Numbered from the stretch's first letter, positions 25,023 through 36,265 are shown. The stretch: 39,142 nt of DNA from Gammaproteobacteria bacterium (GCA_024644945.1 JAHEGU010000006.1:1-39142); one strand, 5' to 3'. Numbers and translations are program-made. Notes: a model not told the origin generated them from the sequence alone.

Positions 25023-27386
25023 ATGGCAACTATTGAAGTAGACGGCAAAACTCTGGAGGTCGAAGACGGCAAAATGCTGATCGAGGCCACCGATGCGGCG
25101 GGCATATATATCCCCCGGTTTTGCTATCACGAAAAACTCTCTATTGCTGCCAACTGTCGTATGTGTCTGGTGGAAGTGGAGAAAGCGCCCAAACCACTTC
25201 CCGCCTGCGCCACACCGGTAATAGATGGGATGGTGGTCAAAACCCAATCCACGGTCGCCAAGGAAGCACAAAAAGGCACCATGGAATTTCTCCTGATCAA
25301 TCATCCATTGGACTGCCCGGTTTGCGACCAGGGCGGGGAATGCCCGTTGCAGGACCAGGCCCTGGGTTACGGTAAAGACGATTCGCGTTACCATGAGAAC
25401 AAGCGGGTAGTGCCAAACCCGGATATCGGCCCGCTTATCGCCACAGAAATGACGCGCTGTATCCACTGCACACGCTGCGTGCGCTTTGGCGAGGAAGTTG
25501 CAGGAGTCATGGAAATGGGCGCGCCAGGTCGCGGCGAGCACACCAAGATCGGGACCTTTCTAAGTCAATCCATTGATTCGGAAGTCTCTGGAAATATCAT
25601 CGATCTTTGCCCGGTTGGCGCATTGACCTCCAAACCTTATCGCTTTTCCGCCCGCTCCTGGGAATTACAGAATCACTCTGCCATCAGTCCGCACGACTGT
25701 GTCGGGACTAACATTCGCATTCAAACCCTTAGAGATGAGGTTGAGCGTGTGTTACCGATAGAAAATGAGGCGATCAATGAATGTTGGCTGGCCGATCGTG
25801 ACCGCTACAGCTATGAAGCAGTAAACAGTGAATCCAGGTTGACCAAACCTATGATCAAGGATGCCGATGGATGGAAGGAGGTACATTGGCAAGTAGCCCT
25901 GAAACATGCCGCAGCCGGTCTTCAAACCGTGATCGATTCGGGCACAGCAAATGATGTTGGCGCGCTTGCTTCCGCCTCATCTAGCCTGGAAGAATTTTAT
26001 CTGCTGAAGAAATTATCTCGTGGACTGGGTTGCCTAAATGTAGATCATCGACTGCAGCAGCTGGATTTCAGCGACGACGATATTGCACCGGCTTTTCCAG
26101 CACTGGAAATACCCATTGCGAAACTGGGTGCAGTAAAAGCCGCGCTCCTTGTTGGCGCTAATCTGCGCAAGGAGCAACCTTTATTATCTGTTCGGCTGCG
26201 AAACGCTGTCATCAAAAATAATGCAAAGGTCGGGGCGTTAAATGTCATGGACTATTCCCAGACTTTTGACCTGTTGGACAATCTGGTGGTCTCGCCGGGA
26301 GACATGGTCAGTGCATTGGCGGCCACCGCAGTTAAAGTTGCCGAAATAAAGGGCGCCTCTTTGCCTGACGAAATCGCAGCACTTGCTGCAGGTGCCGGCG
26401 GTGACAAGATTGCTGAAGCCCTGGCAGAGGCGAGCGAAGAGGGATTAGTAATAGTCGGCGCCAACGCGCAACAACATGCCAATGCAAGTGGATTGAAGGC
26501 CATAAGCCAGTGGATTGCAGAGCAAACCGGGGCCAAACTCGGCATTCTGGCACCGGCCAATTCGGCCGCTGGGTGGATGGCCGGGTGTGTGCCACATCGT
26601 GACTCCAATGGAGCTTCTTCAGAAACCGGCATGAATGCGAATCAGATGCTCAACCAGGGTCGTCGCGCATTTATTCTGCTGGGAACAGAACCTGAACTGG
26701 ACGCAATAGACTCTCATGCCGCAATGCAGTCGATGCAGTCCGCCGAGTTTGTGGTCCAGATCAGCGCGTTTAAAAGCGACTCAGTGATGGACTACGCAGA
26801 CGTGCTCTTGCCAATGGCACCATTTACTGAATCTGCTGGGACTTTTATCAATTGTGAGGGTCGGACGCAGCGATCTAGTGTCGCCTCCACTCCTAAGGGG
26901 GAATCTCGCCCGGCCTGGAAAATCCTGCGGGTGCTTGGCAACTTTCTGGAGGTCGACGGATTCAACTATGTGACCGCCGAAGATGTCGTGTCTGAAATTG
27001 CCCTTGGTGTGCTAGAGCCATCCGCCCGACTCACCGAATGGCGCTTGGGCACGACCAACACTACCAGTAATGATGGTTTGCAGCGAGTGGTGGATATGCC
27101 GATGTACCGTGGCGAAGTGACGCTTCGTCATGCCAGCGCGCTGCAGCTCACTGCGGATAATCCTTCTCCCACAGCCCGAGTGCATCCAGAGACGCTCGTA
27201 AAAATAGGTCTTAGCGATGGCCAGAGCGTTTCGGTAGTCAATGGTGTCGGCAAAACGATTCTTTCTCTGCAAGCGGATAGCCAAGTACCCGAGGAATGCG
27301 TATACATTCCCGCCGGATTTCGCCAGACCGCATCAATTGGGGCCACGGGAACGCTTAAGTTGATTGCGAGTGGAGACGCTTCATGA
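25023..27386 (+). CDS. nuoG: NADH-quinone oxidoreductase subunit G
   Basis: The 787-residue subunit is the electron wire of complex I. N-terminal ligands for N1b are in [18 protein letters not shown] and ACATP; the N5 ligands are in [19 protein letters not shown]4 is in TRCIHCTRC plus [12 protein letters not shown]. The rest is a molybdopterin-oxidoreductase-like domain that no longer binds cofactor. After the N4 region there is only one cysteine (PHDCVGTN) where E. coli has a CxxCxxxC set, so cluster N7 is missing, as in mitochondria and many alpha- and betaproteobacteria. Its stop overlaps nuoH by four bases (ATGA). Confidence 0.97.
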   Translation: MATIEVDGKTLEVEDGKMLIEATDAAGIYIPRFCYHEKLSIAANCRMCLVEVEKAPKPLPACATPVIDGMVVKTQSTVAKEAQKGTMEFLLINHPLDCPVCDQGGECPLQDQALGYGKDDSRYHENKRVVPNPDIGPLIATEMTRCIHCTRCVRFGEEVAGVMEMGAPGRGEHTKIGTFLSQSIDSEVSGNIIDLCPVGALTSKPYRFSARSWELQNHSAISPHDCVGTNIRIQTLRDEVERVLPIENEAINECWLADRDRYSYEAVNSESRLTKPMIKDADGWKEVHWQVALKHAAAGLQTVIDSGTANDVGALASASSSLEEFYLLKKLSRGLGCLNVDHRLQQLDFSDDDIAPAFPALEIPIAKLGAVKAALLVGANLRKEQPLLSVRLRNAVIKNNAKVGALNVMDYSQTFDLLDNLVVSPGDMVSALAATAVKVAEIKGASLPDEIAALAAGAGGDKIAEALAEASEEGLVIVGANAQQHANASGLKAISQWIAEQTGAKLGILAPANSAAGWMAGCVPHRDSNGASSETGMNANQMLNQGRRAFILLGTEPELDAIDSHAAMQSMQSAEFVVQISAFKSDSVMDYADVLLPMAPFTESAGTFINCEGRTQRSSVASTPKGESRPAWKILRVLGNFLEVDGFNYVTAEDVVSEIALGVLEPSARLTEWRLGTTNTTSNDGLQRVVDMPMYRGEVTLRHASALQLTADNPSPTARVHPETLVKIGLSDGQSVSVVNGVGKTILSLQADSQVPEECVYIPAGFRQTASIGATGTLKLIASGDAS

Positions 27387-28435
27387 TCAAGGATCTGGTT
27401 TTTTTTCTCACGGGGTGGCTGCCTGAAGGTATTCAGATCACTGTCTGGGTAATGATAAAGATTGTGGCAATTTTAGTGCCTCTTATGATCTGCGTCGCTT
27501 ACTTTACCTTCGCCGAGCGCAAACTGATTGGCTACATGCAACTCCGGGTGGGGCCCAATCGAGTTGGCCCCAAAGGCTGGTTACAGCCTATTGCGGACGC
27601 GGCCAAGCTGCTGGTGAAAGAGATCATCATCCCAAGTCGATCCAATAAGTTTCTCTTTCTGATTGCACCGATGCTGTCGCTGGCACCTGCGTTAGCCGCC
27701 TGGGCGGTGATGCCATTTAGCGACAAACTGGTGCTGGCAGACATCGATGCCAGCTTGTTATATGTTCTTGCACTGACTTCGATGGGTGTTTACGGCGTCA
27801 TCGTTGCCGGCTGGGCTTCGAATTCCAAGTACGCGTTCCTTGGAGCAATGCGTTCTGCGGCGCAAATTGTCGCATATGAAATCGCTATGGGGTTTGCTCT
27901 GGTAGGTGTCTTAATGGTTGCAGGCAGTCTTAACCTCAGAGAGATTGTTATAGGTCAATCAGGGCTCGGTATTGCTTCCTGGTACATGTGGCCATTGTTC
28001 CCCTTATTCATCGTCTATTTTATCTCCGGCGTTGCCGAAACCAACCGCGCACCATTTGATGTCGCAGAGGGCGAATCAGAGATTGTCGCTGGTTTCCATG
28101 TCGAATACTCCGGCATGGCATTCGCTGTATTCTTTCTGGCTGAATACGCCAATATGATCCTGATCGCGGCACTCACCGTGGTGATGTTTCTTGGCGGTTG
28201 GCTTCCGCCGGTCGAGGTTGCGCCTTTCACCTGGATACCAGGCGTAATGTGGTTCGGTCTGAAAACTTCGTTGGTCGCCTTTTTCTTTCTTTGGTTCCGC
28301 GCCACTTTTCCGCGCTATCGTTATGACCAGATCATGCGACTTGGTTGGAAAATTTTAATTCCTGTGACATTGGTCTGGATCTTTGTTGTTGGCATAGCCA
28401 AGTTTTACACTCCGTTTGCGGGTTTCTTCAGTTAG
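27383..28435 (+). CDS. nuoH: NADH-quinone oxidoreductase subunit H
   Basis: The 350-residue membrane subunit, about eight helices, links the peripheral arm to the proton-pumping arm and forms the quinone entry chamber. [38 protein letters not shown] and [30 protein letters not shown] are the hallmark loops. It is complete and overlaps nuoG by four bases; nuoI follows after nine. Confidence 0.98.
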   Translation: MIKDLVFFLTGWLPEGIQITVWVMIKIVAILVPLMICVAYFTFAERKLIGYMQLRVGPNRVGPKGWLQPIADAAKLLVKEIIIPSRSNKFLFLIAPMLSLAPALAAWAVMPFSDKLVLADIDASLLYVLALTSMGVYGVIVAGWASNSKYAFLGAMRSAAQIVAYEIAMGFALVGVLMVAGSLNLREIVIGQSGLGIASWYMWPLFPLFIVYFISGVAETNRAPFDVAEGESEIVAGFHVEYSGMAFAVFFLAEYANMILIAALTVVMFLGGWLPPVEVAPFTWIPGVMWFGLKTSLVAFFFLWFRATFPRYRYDQIMRLGWKILIPVTLVWIFVVGIAKFYTPFAGFFS

Positions 28436-28444
28436 GTAACGATT

Positions 28445-28936
28445 ATGGGTATCGACTTTAAACAGTTATATAAAACATTCTCTCTCCAGGAGCTTCGCAA
28501 GGGACTGGGCGTTACTGGGCGAAAACTCTTTAACAAGAAAGTTACGATCATGTATCCCGAGGAGAAGACTCCAAAGTCTCCCCGATTTCGCGGGCTGCAC
28601 GCCCTCCGCCGTTACCCGAACGGAGAGGAGCGATGCATTGCATGCAAGCTGTGCGAAGCTGTCTGCCCGGCCCTTGCGATCACAATTGACTCGGAAGAAC
28701 GGGAAGATGGCCAGCGTCGCACTACTCGCTACGATATTGATTTATTTAAATGTATTTACTGCGGATTTTGTGAGGAGGCCTGCCCGGTAGATTCCATTGT
28801 CCTGACTGACATCCATGAATTTCATATGGAAACCAACGGTGAGCGTCTTATCGATAAACAAGGATTATTAGAGATTGGCGATAAGTATGAACAACAGATT
28901 GCAGACGCCCGACGCCAGGACGCGCCTTATCGATAA
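28445..28936 (+). CDS. nuoI: NADH-quinone oxidoreductase subunit I
   Basis: The 163-residue peripheral subunit holds clusters N6a and N6b. Two classic 4Fe-4S motifs are seen: [16 protein letters not shown] and [16 protein letters not shown], each with CxxCxxCxxxCP. An N-terminal amphipathic helix anchors it at the membrane. Nuo order and spacing (nine bases from nuoH, six to nuoJ) are normal. Confidence 0.98.
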   Translation: MGIDFKQLYKTFSLQELRKGLGVTGRKLFNKKVTIMYPEEKTPKSPRFRGLHALRRYPNGEERCIACKLCEAVCPALAITIDSEEREDGQRRTTRYDIDLFKCIYCGFCEEACPVDSIVLTDIHEFHMETNGERLIDKQGLLEIGDKYEQQIADARRQDAPYR

Positions 28937-28942
28937 TTTACT

Positions 28943-29551
28943 ATGACTTTCGTCCAGTTTTGTTTTTATGTTTTCAGCGCGATTCTGGTATTCGCCGCCG
29001 GCATGGTGGTGACTATCAGAAATCCGGTTAAGTCAGCGCTCTTCCTGGTGCTTGCGTTTTTCAGTGCTGCATGTATATGGATCACTCTCGAAGCTGAGTT
29101 TCTCGCCATTGTACTGGTGCTGGTATACGTCGGCGCAGTCATGGTTTTGTTTTTGTTCGTGGTCATGATGCTGGATATCGATTTGGCCGTGTTGCGTGCT
29201 GGATTCGCGCGATATCTGCCTGTGGGCAGTGTGATCGCGCTTTTGTTGATCCTGGAAATTGCCCTGGTCATGACGACCAGCTTCGGACCGGGCGAGTTCA
29301 CAGCCCCCGGTGCGCATCCCGCAGACTACAGCAACACCAAGGAGCTTGGTCGTTTGATCTACACGGTATATGTGTACCCGTTTGAAATCGCGGCAATAAT
29401 TCTGCTGGTCGCCATAATCGCGGCAATTGCGTTAACCATGCGAAAACGGCCGGACAGCAAGTATATCGATCCCACAAAGCAGATTAAGGTCGATCGCAAC
29501 GACCGACTCAGAATCGTCAAGATGAAATCAGAAGGAGACAAACAGGTATGA
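28943..29551 (+). CDS. nuoJ: NADH-quinone oxidoreductase subunit J
   Basis: The 202-residue membrane subunit has five predicted helices and a charged C-terminal tail. Its key segment [21 protein letters not shown] contains the helix that switches conformation during proton pumping. Ends in the overlap ATGA with nuoK. The length of about 200 is normal for the family. Confidence 0.97.
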   Translation: MTFVQFCFYVFSAILVFAAGMVVTIRNPVKSALFLVLAFFSAACIWITLEAEFLAIVLVLVYVGAVMVLFLFVVMMLDIDLAVLRAGFARYLPVGSVIALLLILEIALVMTTSFGPGEFTAPGAHPADYSNTKELGRLIYTVYVYPFEIAAIILLVAIIAAIALTMRKRPDSKYIDPTKQIKVDRNDRLRIVKMKSEGDKQV

Positions 29552-29853
29552 TTTCCTTGTCACATTATCTGGTGCTTGGTGCCATCCTGTTTGGAATCAG
29601 CGTGGTGGGTATATTCCTCAACCGTAAGAATGTGGTCATTCTGCTGATGTCTATTGAGCTTTTGCTGCTTGCGGTAAACATGAATTTCGTCGCGTTCTCG
29701 CGCTATCTAGATGACACCGCGGGACAAGTGTTCGTATTTTTTATATTAACGGTGGCCGCGGCGGAAGCTGCGATTGGTCTTGCGATCCTAATTGTATTAT
29801 TTCGCAGCCGTCGAACCATCAACGTCGAGGAACTGGATTCCCTGAAGGGTTGA
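29548..29853 (+). CDS. nuoK: NADH-quinone oxidoreductase subunit K
   Basis: The 101-residue membrane subunit has three helices; the conserved Glu residues of the proton path lie in [19 protein letters not shown] and [16 protein letters not shown]. It overlaps nuoJ by four bases. An 88-base gap with nothing recognisable except a possible ribosome-binding site separates it from nuoL. Confidence 0.97.
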   Translation: MISLSHYLVLGAILFGISVVGIFLNRKNVVILLMSIELLLLAVNMNFVAFSRYLDDTAGQVFVFFILTVAAAEAAIGLAILIVLFRSRRTINVEELDSLKG

Positions 29854-29941
29854 TTCAAACCTTTGGATTCTTTTCTGACCTAGAACATAAGTGTAATAGA
29901 GCAGGTAGAATGCGCCTGGAAAAACCTGAGTTACTGAGAGG

Positions 29942-31906
29942 ATGAAGACAATTTATCTCGCCATTCCGATGGTCTGCCTGATCGCGTCCATTGTCGCCGG
30001 GTTGTTCGGCAAGAAGATTGGTCGCAAGGGTGCCCATACGGTCACAATTGGCGGTGTGGCGATCGCTTTCATTCTGTCCATGGTCGTCTATCTGGATGTT
30101 CGCCAGGGCAACCTCTTTAATGGCGCCTTATACAACTGGGCGATCAGTGGCGGGGTCGCGATGCAGATTGGGTTTCTGATTGACCAGCTGACTGCCACGA
30201 TGATGGTGGTGGTCACATTCGTATCGCTCATGGTCCATATCTACACGATTGGTTATATGCATGATGACCCCGGGTATCAGCGTTTCTTCTGTTACATCTC
30301 GCTGTTTACCTTTGCCATGTTGATGTTGGTGATGTCGAACAATTTCCTTCAGCTATTTTTTGGTTGGGAAGCTGTGGGACTGGTGTCATATCTGTTGATC
30401 GGCTTTTGGTACGAAAAAGACACAGCCATCTTCGCCAATATGAAAGCTTTTCTGGTGAACAGGGTTGGCGATTTTGGTTTTCTGCTCGGCCTTGCTGCCG
30501 TACTTTACGTTTTTGGCTCTCTCGATTACGCCACGGTCTTTTCGGCTGCGGACGGCGCTCAAGATCAGACTCTGATTAGCATTTTCGGCGAATGGAACTG
30601 GATTACCGTAATCTGCCTGCTATTGTTTGTGGGCGCCATGGGTAAATCTGCTCAAGTACCTTTGCATGTATGGCTGCCGGATTCCATGGAGGGTCCAACC
30701 CCAATTTCCGCGCTGATCCATGCGGCTACAATGGTCACCGCTGGCATCTTCTTGGTTGCTCGCATGTCGCCCCTCTTCGAGCTATCGGAAACCGCGCTCT
30801 CGGTGGTGTTGGTCATTGGCGCTACCACCGCTATTTTTATGGCATTAATCGGGCTAGTACAAAATGATATTAAACGGGTCGTGGCCTACTCTACCCTGTC
30901 CCAGCTCGGCTATATGACCGTAGCGCTCGGAGTATCAGCTTACGAAGTAGCAATTTTCCATCTCGGCACACACGCTTTCTTTAAAGCACTTTTGTTCCTT
31001 GGTGCTGGCTCGGTAATCATTGCCATGCACCATGAGCAGGATATGCGAAAAATGGGCGGGTTACGGGCAATCATGCCCATCACCTATGTCACCTGCTTTA
31101 TCGGTTCGCTGGCGCTAGCCGGAATTCCCCCTTTCGCCGGATTCTTTTCAAAAGACGCGATCATCGAGTCGGTGCATTTCAGCGACATATGGGGATCAAG
31201 CTACGCCTATATTGCAGTGGTGCTAGGTGTTTTTGTCACCGCATTTTATTCATTCCGCCTCATGTTCATGACCTTTCATGGTAACAATCGCGCTGACGAC
31301 CATACCAGACAGCATCTTGATGAGTCTCCGGCAGTAGTCACCTGGCCCTTGATACTGCTGGCAATCCCATCAGTAATAGCCGGCTTTCTATTCTTTGAGC
31401 CGGTTTTAAGCGGTAGCTATTTCGGTGATTCGATTTATGTAAAACCGGAGCATGACGTGGTCGCCGCGCTTTATGAGGTTTATCATGGCAAGCACGGGGT
31501 CGGTTTAATTTTCACCGCTATTCTGCATGGGATGATGGCGCCGCCATTCTGGCTGGCGCTGGCTGGTATTGGATTCGCCTGGTACTGCTACTGTAAGAAC
31601 ACGGAACTGCCAGGAAAAATTTACAACGCTTTAGGTCCGATTTCGAGGATAGTAGAGAACAAATATGGATTTGATGAGTTTTATCAGAAGGTGTTTTCTG
31701 GTGGTTCTTTGGCCTTGGGGCGGTTTCTCAGCAAACATGCAGACGCAGGATTAATTGACGGCATCATTGTCAATGGCACAGCTAGAACCGTGAGAATGTT
31801 TTCCGGAATGATGCGGGAAGGACAGACTGGCAAAACTTTCCACTATGCATTCGCCATAATCATAGGGCTGTTCGCTCTGGTCACCATCTTTGTTTGGGCC
31901 AGGTAA
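29942..31906 (+). CDS. nuoL: NADH-quinone oxidoreductase subunit L
   Basis: The 654-residue antiporter-like subunit at the far end of the membrane arm has about 16 helices, including a long lateral helix at the C-terminal part. NFLQLFFGWEAVGLVSYLLIGFW, VPLHVWLPDSMEGPTPISALIHAATMVTAGIFLVAR and PPFAGFFSKDAI are classic. The segment GAGGATG shows the purine run directly abutting the ATG, unusually close for a ribosome-binding site. The first residues MKTIYLAIPMVCLIASIVAG nevertheless fit helix 1. Confidence 0.97.
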   Translation: MKTIYLAIPMVCLIASIVAGLFGKKIGRKGAHTVTIGGVAIAFILSMVVYLDVRQGNLFNGALYNWAISGGVAMQIGFLIDQLTATMMVVVTFVSLMVHIYTIGYMHDDPGYQRFFCYISLFTFAMLMLVMSNNFLQLFFGWEAVGLVSYLLIGFWYEKDTAIFANMKAFLVNRVGDFGFLLGLAAVLYVFGSLDYATVFSAADGAQDQTLISIFGEWNWITVICLLLFVGAMGKSAQVPLHVWLPDSMEGPTPISALIHAATMVTAGIFLVARMSPLFELSETALSVVLVIGATTAIFMALIGLVQNDIKRVVAYSTLSQLGYMTVALGVSAYEVAIFHLGTHAFFKALLFLGAGSVIIAMHHEQDMRKMGGLRAIMPITYVTCFIGSLALAGIPPFAGFFSKDAIIESVHFSDIWGSSYAYIAVVLGVFVTAFYSFRLMFMTFHGNNRADDHTRQHLDESPAVVTWPLILLAIPSVIAGFLFFEPVLSGSYFGDSIYVKPEHDVVAALYEVYHGKHGVGLIFTAILHGMMAPPFWLALAGIGFAWYCYCKNTELPGKIYNALGPISRIVENKYGFDEFYQKVFSGGSLALGRFLSKHADAGLIDGIIVNGTARTVRMFSGMMREGQTGKTFHYAFAIIIGLFALVTIFVWAR

Positions 31907-31966
31907 AACCGATGCCAAATTCCATGCAACAACAATTAATAACTCTAAATCTAACTCTTTCAGCAA

Positions 31967-33448
31967 ATGGAAAGTAACCTGCTCAGTATTCTGATCTGGC
32001 TACCGATCCTGGCCGGGGTGTTGATCCTTGGAACCGGCGGCGACGAACGTGCTCCGTTGGCGCGCAAACTGGCGCTGGGTTTCTCGATAGTGGTCCTGAT
32101 TCTCAGCCTTCCTCTTTGGTCAGGTTTTGATACCACAACTGCCGAGATGCAGTTCATAGAACGGGCTCCATGGATCCATAGCTTTAACGTCTGGTATTCC
32201 CTTGGAATTGATGGCATTTCGATGCCACTAATCCTGTTAACCACCGCACTTACCGTGATCGTGGTAATTGCAGGCTGGGAAGTGATCCAGGAGCGCGTGG
32301 CCCAGTACATGGCGGCCTTTCTGATCATGGAAGGCGTCATGATCGGCGTGTTTTCGGCGCTGGATGCGGTACTGTTCTATGTATTCTGGGAAGCAATGTT
32401 GATCCCAATGTTTCTGATCATCGGCATCTGGGGTGGCCCGAATCGAATATACGCCACGATTAAGTTCTTTCTTTACACCCTTCTTGGTTCGTTGTTAATG
32501 CTGGTTGCTTTTTTGTACCTCTACAATAAAAGTGATGGGAGCTTCAGCATTCTCGACTTTCACGACCTCAAGATCGGGCTCAATGCACAGATTTTAATCT
32601 TTCTTGCCTTCTTTACGGCGTTCGCGGTAAAGGTGCCGATGTTCCCGGTGCACACCTGGCTGCCGGATGCCCACGTCGAAGCACCTACCGGCGGATCAGT
32701 GATTCTTGCTGCGATCATGCTCAAAATGGGTGGCTATGGATTCTTGCGTTTCAATATGCCGATCACACCGGATGCCAGTCATGAGCTGGCCTGGTTCATG
32801 ATCACGCTTTCATTAATTGCAATCGTCTACATCGCTCTGGTTGCGCTGGTTCAGGGTGATATGAAAAAGTTGATTGCCTATTCATCGATTTCTCACATGG
32901 GATTTGTGACCCTGGGCATGTTTGTCTTTAACAGCCAGGGACTAGAAGGCGCGATGATGCAGATGATCTCGCATGGATTTATCTCGGGCGCGTTGTTCCT
33001 TTGCGTCGGTGTTCTATACGATCGACTGCACTCTCGGGAAATCAAAACCTATAGTGGTGTCGCCACACCAATGCCTGTGTTTGCGGCGTTCATGGTTTTG
33101 TTTGCGATGGCCAATTCCGGCCTCCCGGGCACTTCCGGTTTCGTGGGTGAGTTCCTAGTGATTATGGGGTCGTTTCAGGTCAATGCATGGTTCGCCATTA
33201 TCGCCGCGTTGACCCTCATTTTTGGCGCAGCATACACATTATGGATGATCAAACGAGTTGTATACGGCGCTGTAGTGAGTGACGATGTGGCCGCACTAAA
33301 AGACGTTAATCAACGCGAAATCCTGTTTCTCGGACTATTGGCCGCCATGGTATTGGTGGTTGGTATCTGGCCGAACCCAATCCTCGAGGTGATGCATGCC
33401 ACCATCGACAACTTATTGCAACATACTCAGATCTCTAAACTGCCATGA
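31967..33448 (+). CDS. nuoM: NADH-quinone oxidoreductase subunit M
   Basis: The 493-residue antiporter-like subunit has 14 helices. FYVFWEAMLIPMFLIIGIWGG, VPMFPVHTWLPDAHVEAPTGGSVILAAIMLKMGGYG and NSGLPGTSGFVGEFLVI are diagnostic. The start ATG at 31967 has no clear ribosome-binding site, so expression may rely on coupling or a leader structure; the 60-base gap after nuoL is AT-rich. It overlaps nuoN by four bases. Confidence 0.97.
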   Translation: MESNLLSILIWLPILAGVLILGTGGDERAPLARKLALGFSIVVLILSLPLWSGFDTTTAEMQFIERAPWIHSFNVWYSLGIDGISMPLILLTTALTVIVVIAGWEVIQERVAQYMAAFLIMEGVMIGVFSALDAVLFYVFWEAMLIPMFLIIGIWGGPNRIYATIKFFLYTLLGSLLMLVAFLYLYNKSDGSFSILDFHDLKIGLNAQILIFLAFFTAFAVKVPMFPVHTWLPDAHVEAPTGGSVILAAIMLKMGGYGFLRFNMPITPDASHELAWFMITLSLIAIVYIALVALVQGDMKKLIAYSSISHMGFVTLGMFVFNSQGLEGAMMQMISHGFISGALFLCVGVLYDRLHSREIKTYSGVATPMPVFAAFMVLFAMANSGLPGTSGFVGEFLVIMGSFQVNAWFAIIAALTLIFGAAYTLWMIKRVVYGAVVSDDVAALKDVNQREILFLGLLAAMVLVVGIWPNPILEVMHATIDNLLQHTQISKLP

Positions 33449-34896
33449 AGGTTGAAGCCCTGAAGGCCGCTGCGGCCACCCCTGAAATGATCGTCGCATT
33501 CATGGCGTGCCTGATACTTGTGGCGGCGCTTTACATGAAAAAGGAGGCCGGACACAGATTCAGTTATGGCTTGTCAGTAGTGACGTTGATATTTGTTGCG
33601 ATCCAGATCATGATGAATTTCAGCGAAACGGGTACAACCGCACTGAACAATATGTTTGTCGATGACCCTATGGCTGACCTGCTTAAGATTGCGATCTGCC
33701 TGATTTCTGCCGGAGTGTTCGTATACAGCCGTCAGTACAATCAAGATCGCGGCATATTTATTGGCGAGTACTATGTCCTGGGCATGTTTGGCGTCACCGG
33801 CATGATGGTGATGGCTTCAGCCAACCATTTGCTGACCCTGTATTTAGGCCTTGAGCTGATGTCACTTTGCTTATACGCAATGATCGCATTCTATCGCGAC
33901 GATAAGCTGGCAGTTGAGGCGGCTATGAAATATTTTGTGCTGGGTGCTCTGGCTTCTAGCATTCTGCTCTACGGCATGTCGTTGCTTTACGGCCTCACCG
34001 GCTCACTGGAATTATCAGTTATACGTGACAGTTTGGCAGGCACACAACAGGGTAATGTGGCAGTGGCACTGGCGGTTGTATTTATCGTTGTCGCCGTATC
34101 GTTCAAGCTTGGCGCAGTACCTTTTCATATGTGGGTGCCAGATGTTTACCAGGGTTCTCCCACGTCCACTACAGCTTTTGTCGGGGCGGCGCCAAAAATC
34201 GCTGCATTCGCCATGACCTTACGTTTACTCGCGGGAGGTCTCGAGGACCTGCACGGGATGTGGCAGCAGATGCTGATGATTATTGCCCTGCTGTCCATTG
34301 CCGGAGGTAACATTATAGCCATCGCGCAAAGCAATTTAAAACGGATGCTGGCGTACTCCACTATTTCACACATGGGTTATTTTTTGTGCGGCATCCTGGC
34401 CGGCACCGAAGAGGGATACAGCGCTTCATTGTTCTATGTGCTTGTATATGCTGCGATGAGTCTGGCGGCCTTTGGTATTGTGCTGTATCTCGCCACTAAA
34501 GAGAATGAATCGGACCAGCTGGACGACCTCAAAGGGCTCAGTAAGCGAAGCCCCTGGATCGCATTTTTATTAATGGTTCTCATGTTTTCTATGGCCGGCA
34601 TCCCCCCCACTGCTGGATTCTTTGCCAAGTTTTCCGTTATTCAGGCGCTGGTCAATGCAAACCTGGTCTGGGTTGCTGTGATTGCGGTCATTCTGGCCGT
34701 GGTTGGGGCCTACTACTACCTTCGGATCATTAAGCTGGCGTATTTTGATGCGCCGGAAAGCGATGAGGCTGTAAAGTCTAACGCGGGCATGTCAGCAGTA
34801 CTCACCGTCAACGTCCTGTTGATAGTAGCCATCCTGCCCTGGATCGGCAGTCTGCTTGCACTGTGTAATCAGGTTATCCGCCAGTTTACGGTGTAA
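33445..34896 (+). CDS. nuoN: NADH-quinone oxidoreductase subunit N
   Basis: The 483-residue antiporter-like subunit is the third pump module, next to NuoK. LYLGLELMSLCLYAMIAFYRDD, VPFHMWVPDVYQGSPTSTTAFVGAAPKIAAFAMTLRL and SMAGIPPTAGFFAKFSV are typical. It is the last gene of the operon; the region after it contains an imperfect inverted repeat but no clear terminator. Confidence 0.97.
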   Translation: MKVEALKAAAATPEMIVAFMACLILVAALYMKKEAGHRFSYGLSVVTLIFVAIQIMMNFSETGTTALNNMFVDDPMADLLKIAICLISAGVFVYSRQYNQDRGIFIGEYYVLGMFGVTGMMVMASANHLLTLYLGLELMSLCLYAMIAFYRDDKLAVEAAMKYFVLGALASSILLYGMSLLYGLTGSLELSVIRDSLAGTQQGNVAVALAVVFIVVAVSFKLGAVPFHMWVPDVYQGSPTSTTAFVGAAPKIAAFAMTLRLLAGGLEDLHGMWQQMLMIIALLSIAGGNIIAIAQSNLKRMLAYSTISHMGYFLCGILAGTEEGYSASLFYVLVYAAMSLAAFGIVLYLATKENESDQLDDLKGLSKRSPWIAFLLMVLMFSMAGIPPTAGFFAKFSVIQALVNANLVWVAVIAVILAVVGAYYYLRIIKLAYFDAPESDEAVKSNAGMSAVLTVNVLLIVAILPWIGSLLALCNQVIRQFTV

Positions 34897-34994
34897 ATTT
34901 TCGCAACAAAGTACCCGCTAACGGATTTACTGCGCAGCGTATCGTGGTAAATGTCAGGCCGCATTAGGCTCCTGTAAGAATGATCAAAGTTTCA

Positions 34995-35047
34995 GACTGG
35001 GTGTCTCGCAGGTCTCAGTTACAGGACGTTTAAAGTGACACCCGGTC
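34995..35047. repeat. 11-base inverted repeat downstream of nuoN
   Basis: GACTGGGTGTC (34995-35005) and GACACCCGGTC (35037-35047) match over ten of eleven pairs plus one G-T, with a 31-base loop. It lies in the 247-base gap between nuoN and ddl, about 100 bases before the ddl start. It may be the nuo mRNA 3' structure, part of a ddl leader, or a protein site. Confidence 0.5.
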
Positions 35048-35143
35048 CATGGATACACAAATTCGACACAAGACCACCACACAAGATCCTTTAATCTGCC
35101 AAATTTACCCGGTACATTACGGCCTGAATAAAAGAGTTTCATA

Positions 35144-36265
35144 ATGTCGAACAAACTTAACCTTGGGATACTCTTTGGTGGCCGATCATGCGAACACGAA
35201 GTATCGGTAGTGTCGGCTCGCTCCGTTCTTAAAGCCATCGACACGAAAAAGTACGCTGTCTATTTGATCGGAATCGACAAGCAAGGTCGCTGGCATCTTG
35301 GCTCTGACATGGGCCAGTTGGTCAATGATAAAGAAGTCAATGCACTGCCGAGCAGCGAGAGCATAGCAGCAGACAATATTCTGGTTACCCTCGATCTATA
35401 CCATCAAGGAAATCTGACACCCTCCCATAATGATTTTTCCAAAATCCCTCGACTAGATGTTATTTTTCCCCTGCTGCACGGGACCTTTGGCGAAGACGGC
35501 ACCATCCAGGGCGTATTTGAAATGTCCGGTATTCCCTATGTCGGCTGTGGTGTCGCAGCGTCCGCCATCGCAATGGACAAGGCGCTGGCCAAGCAGATTT
35601 TCACTGCTGCAGGGATTCCCCAAGCACCCTGTCTGATCGAGACGAGGTATGAATGGGACCGAAAAGCAGATGAGATAAATAACCAAGTTGAGCGCAGCCT
35701 GGGTTACCCCGCGTTCGTCAAACCAGCTAATATGGGCTCGAGCGTGGGGGTTACAAAAGCCAATGATCGGAATAGTCTCGTAAAAGCGATAGGTATCGCC
35801 TTCGAATACGACAACAAGATTGTAATCGAACGATCCATGGAAAACTGTCATGAAGTGGAATGCGCTGTTCTCGGTAACCAGGATCCCGTTGCGTCACAGG
35901 TTGGGGAAATTATTCCGGGTGCCGAATTTTATGACTACCAGACAAAATACATTGACGATAAAACGGAGACCTTGATTCCGGCAAAGATTAGTGATGCGGC
36001 CACTGCGAAGGTACAGAAGTTATCTATTGACGCGTTCAAAGCCATTGATGGCGCAGGTATGGCGCGGGTCGATTTCTTCGTTCATAAGGACACCGAGGAG
36101 GTATATCTAAACGAGATAAACACTTTACCCGGATTTACACCGATCAGCATGTATCCGAAGATGTGGGCTGCAAGCGGAATTCCCTACGCTGAGCTGATCG
36201 ACAGGCTGGTCGACCACGCGCTGCAGCAGCACCGCGGGCGCGCCTTTTTGAAGCGTTCTTTTTAA
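35144..36265 (+). CDS. ddlA: D-alanine--D-alanine ligase (DdlA type)
   Basis: The 373-residue ATP-grasp enzyme joins two D-Ala for peptidoglycan. N-terminal ILFGGRSCEHEVSVVSARSV and FPLLHGTFGEDGTIQGVFEMSGIPYVGCG, central YPAFVKPANMGSSVGVTKA, and C-terminal GAGMARVDFFVHKDTEEVYLNEINTLPGFTPISMYPKMW contain the full set of ligase motifs. The length and the longer N-terminal domain match DdlA rather than the shorter DdlB found in cell-division clusters. It stands alone, after nuoN. No vancomycin-type (VanA) features were seen. Confidence 0.95.
   Translation: MSNKLNLGILFGGRSCEHEVSVVSARSVLKAIDTKKYAVYLIGIDKQGRWHLGSDMGQLVNDKEVNALPSSESIAADNILVTLDLYHQGNLTPSHNDFSKIPRLDVIFPLLHGTFGEDGTIQGVFEMSGIPYVGCGVAASAIAMDKALAKQIFTAAGIPQAPCLIETRYEWDRKADEINNQVERSLGYPAFVKPANMGSSVGVTKANDRNSLVKAIGIAFEYDNKIVIERSMENCHEVECAVLGNQDPVASQVGEIIPGAEFYDYQTKYIDDKTETLIPAKISDAATAKVQKLSIDAFKAIDGAGMARVDFFVHKDTEEVYLNEINTLPGFTPISMYPKMWAASGIPYAELIDRLVDHALQQHRGRAFLKRSF

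Noticed and set aside
24933-25541. 202-residue open frame antisense to nuoF/nuoG
   Set aside because: It lies opposite conserved NuoG cysteine motifs and has His/Phe-rich low-complexity composition typical of shadows.
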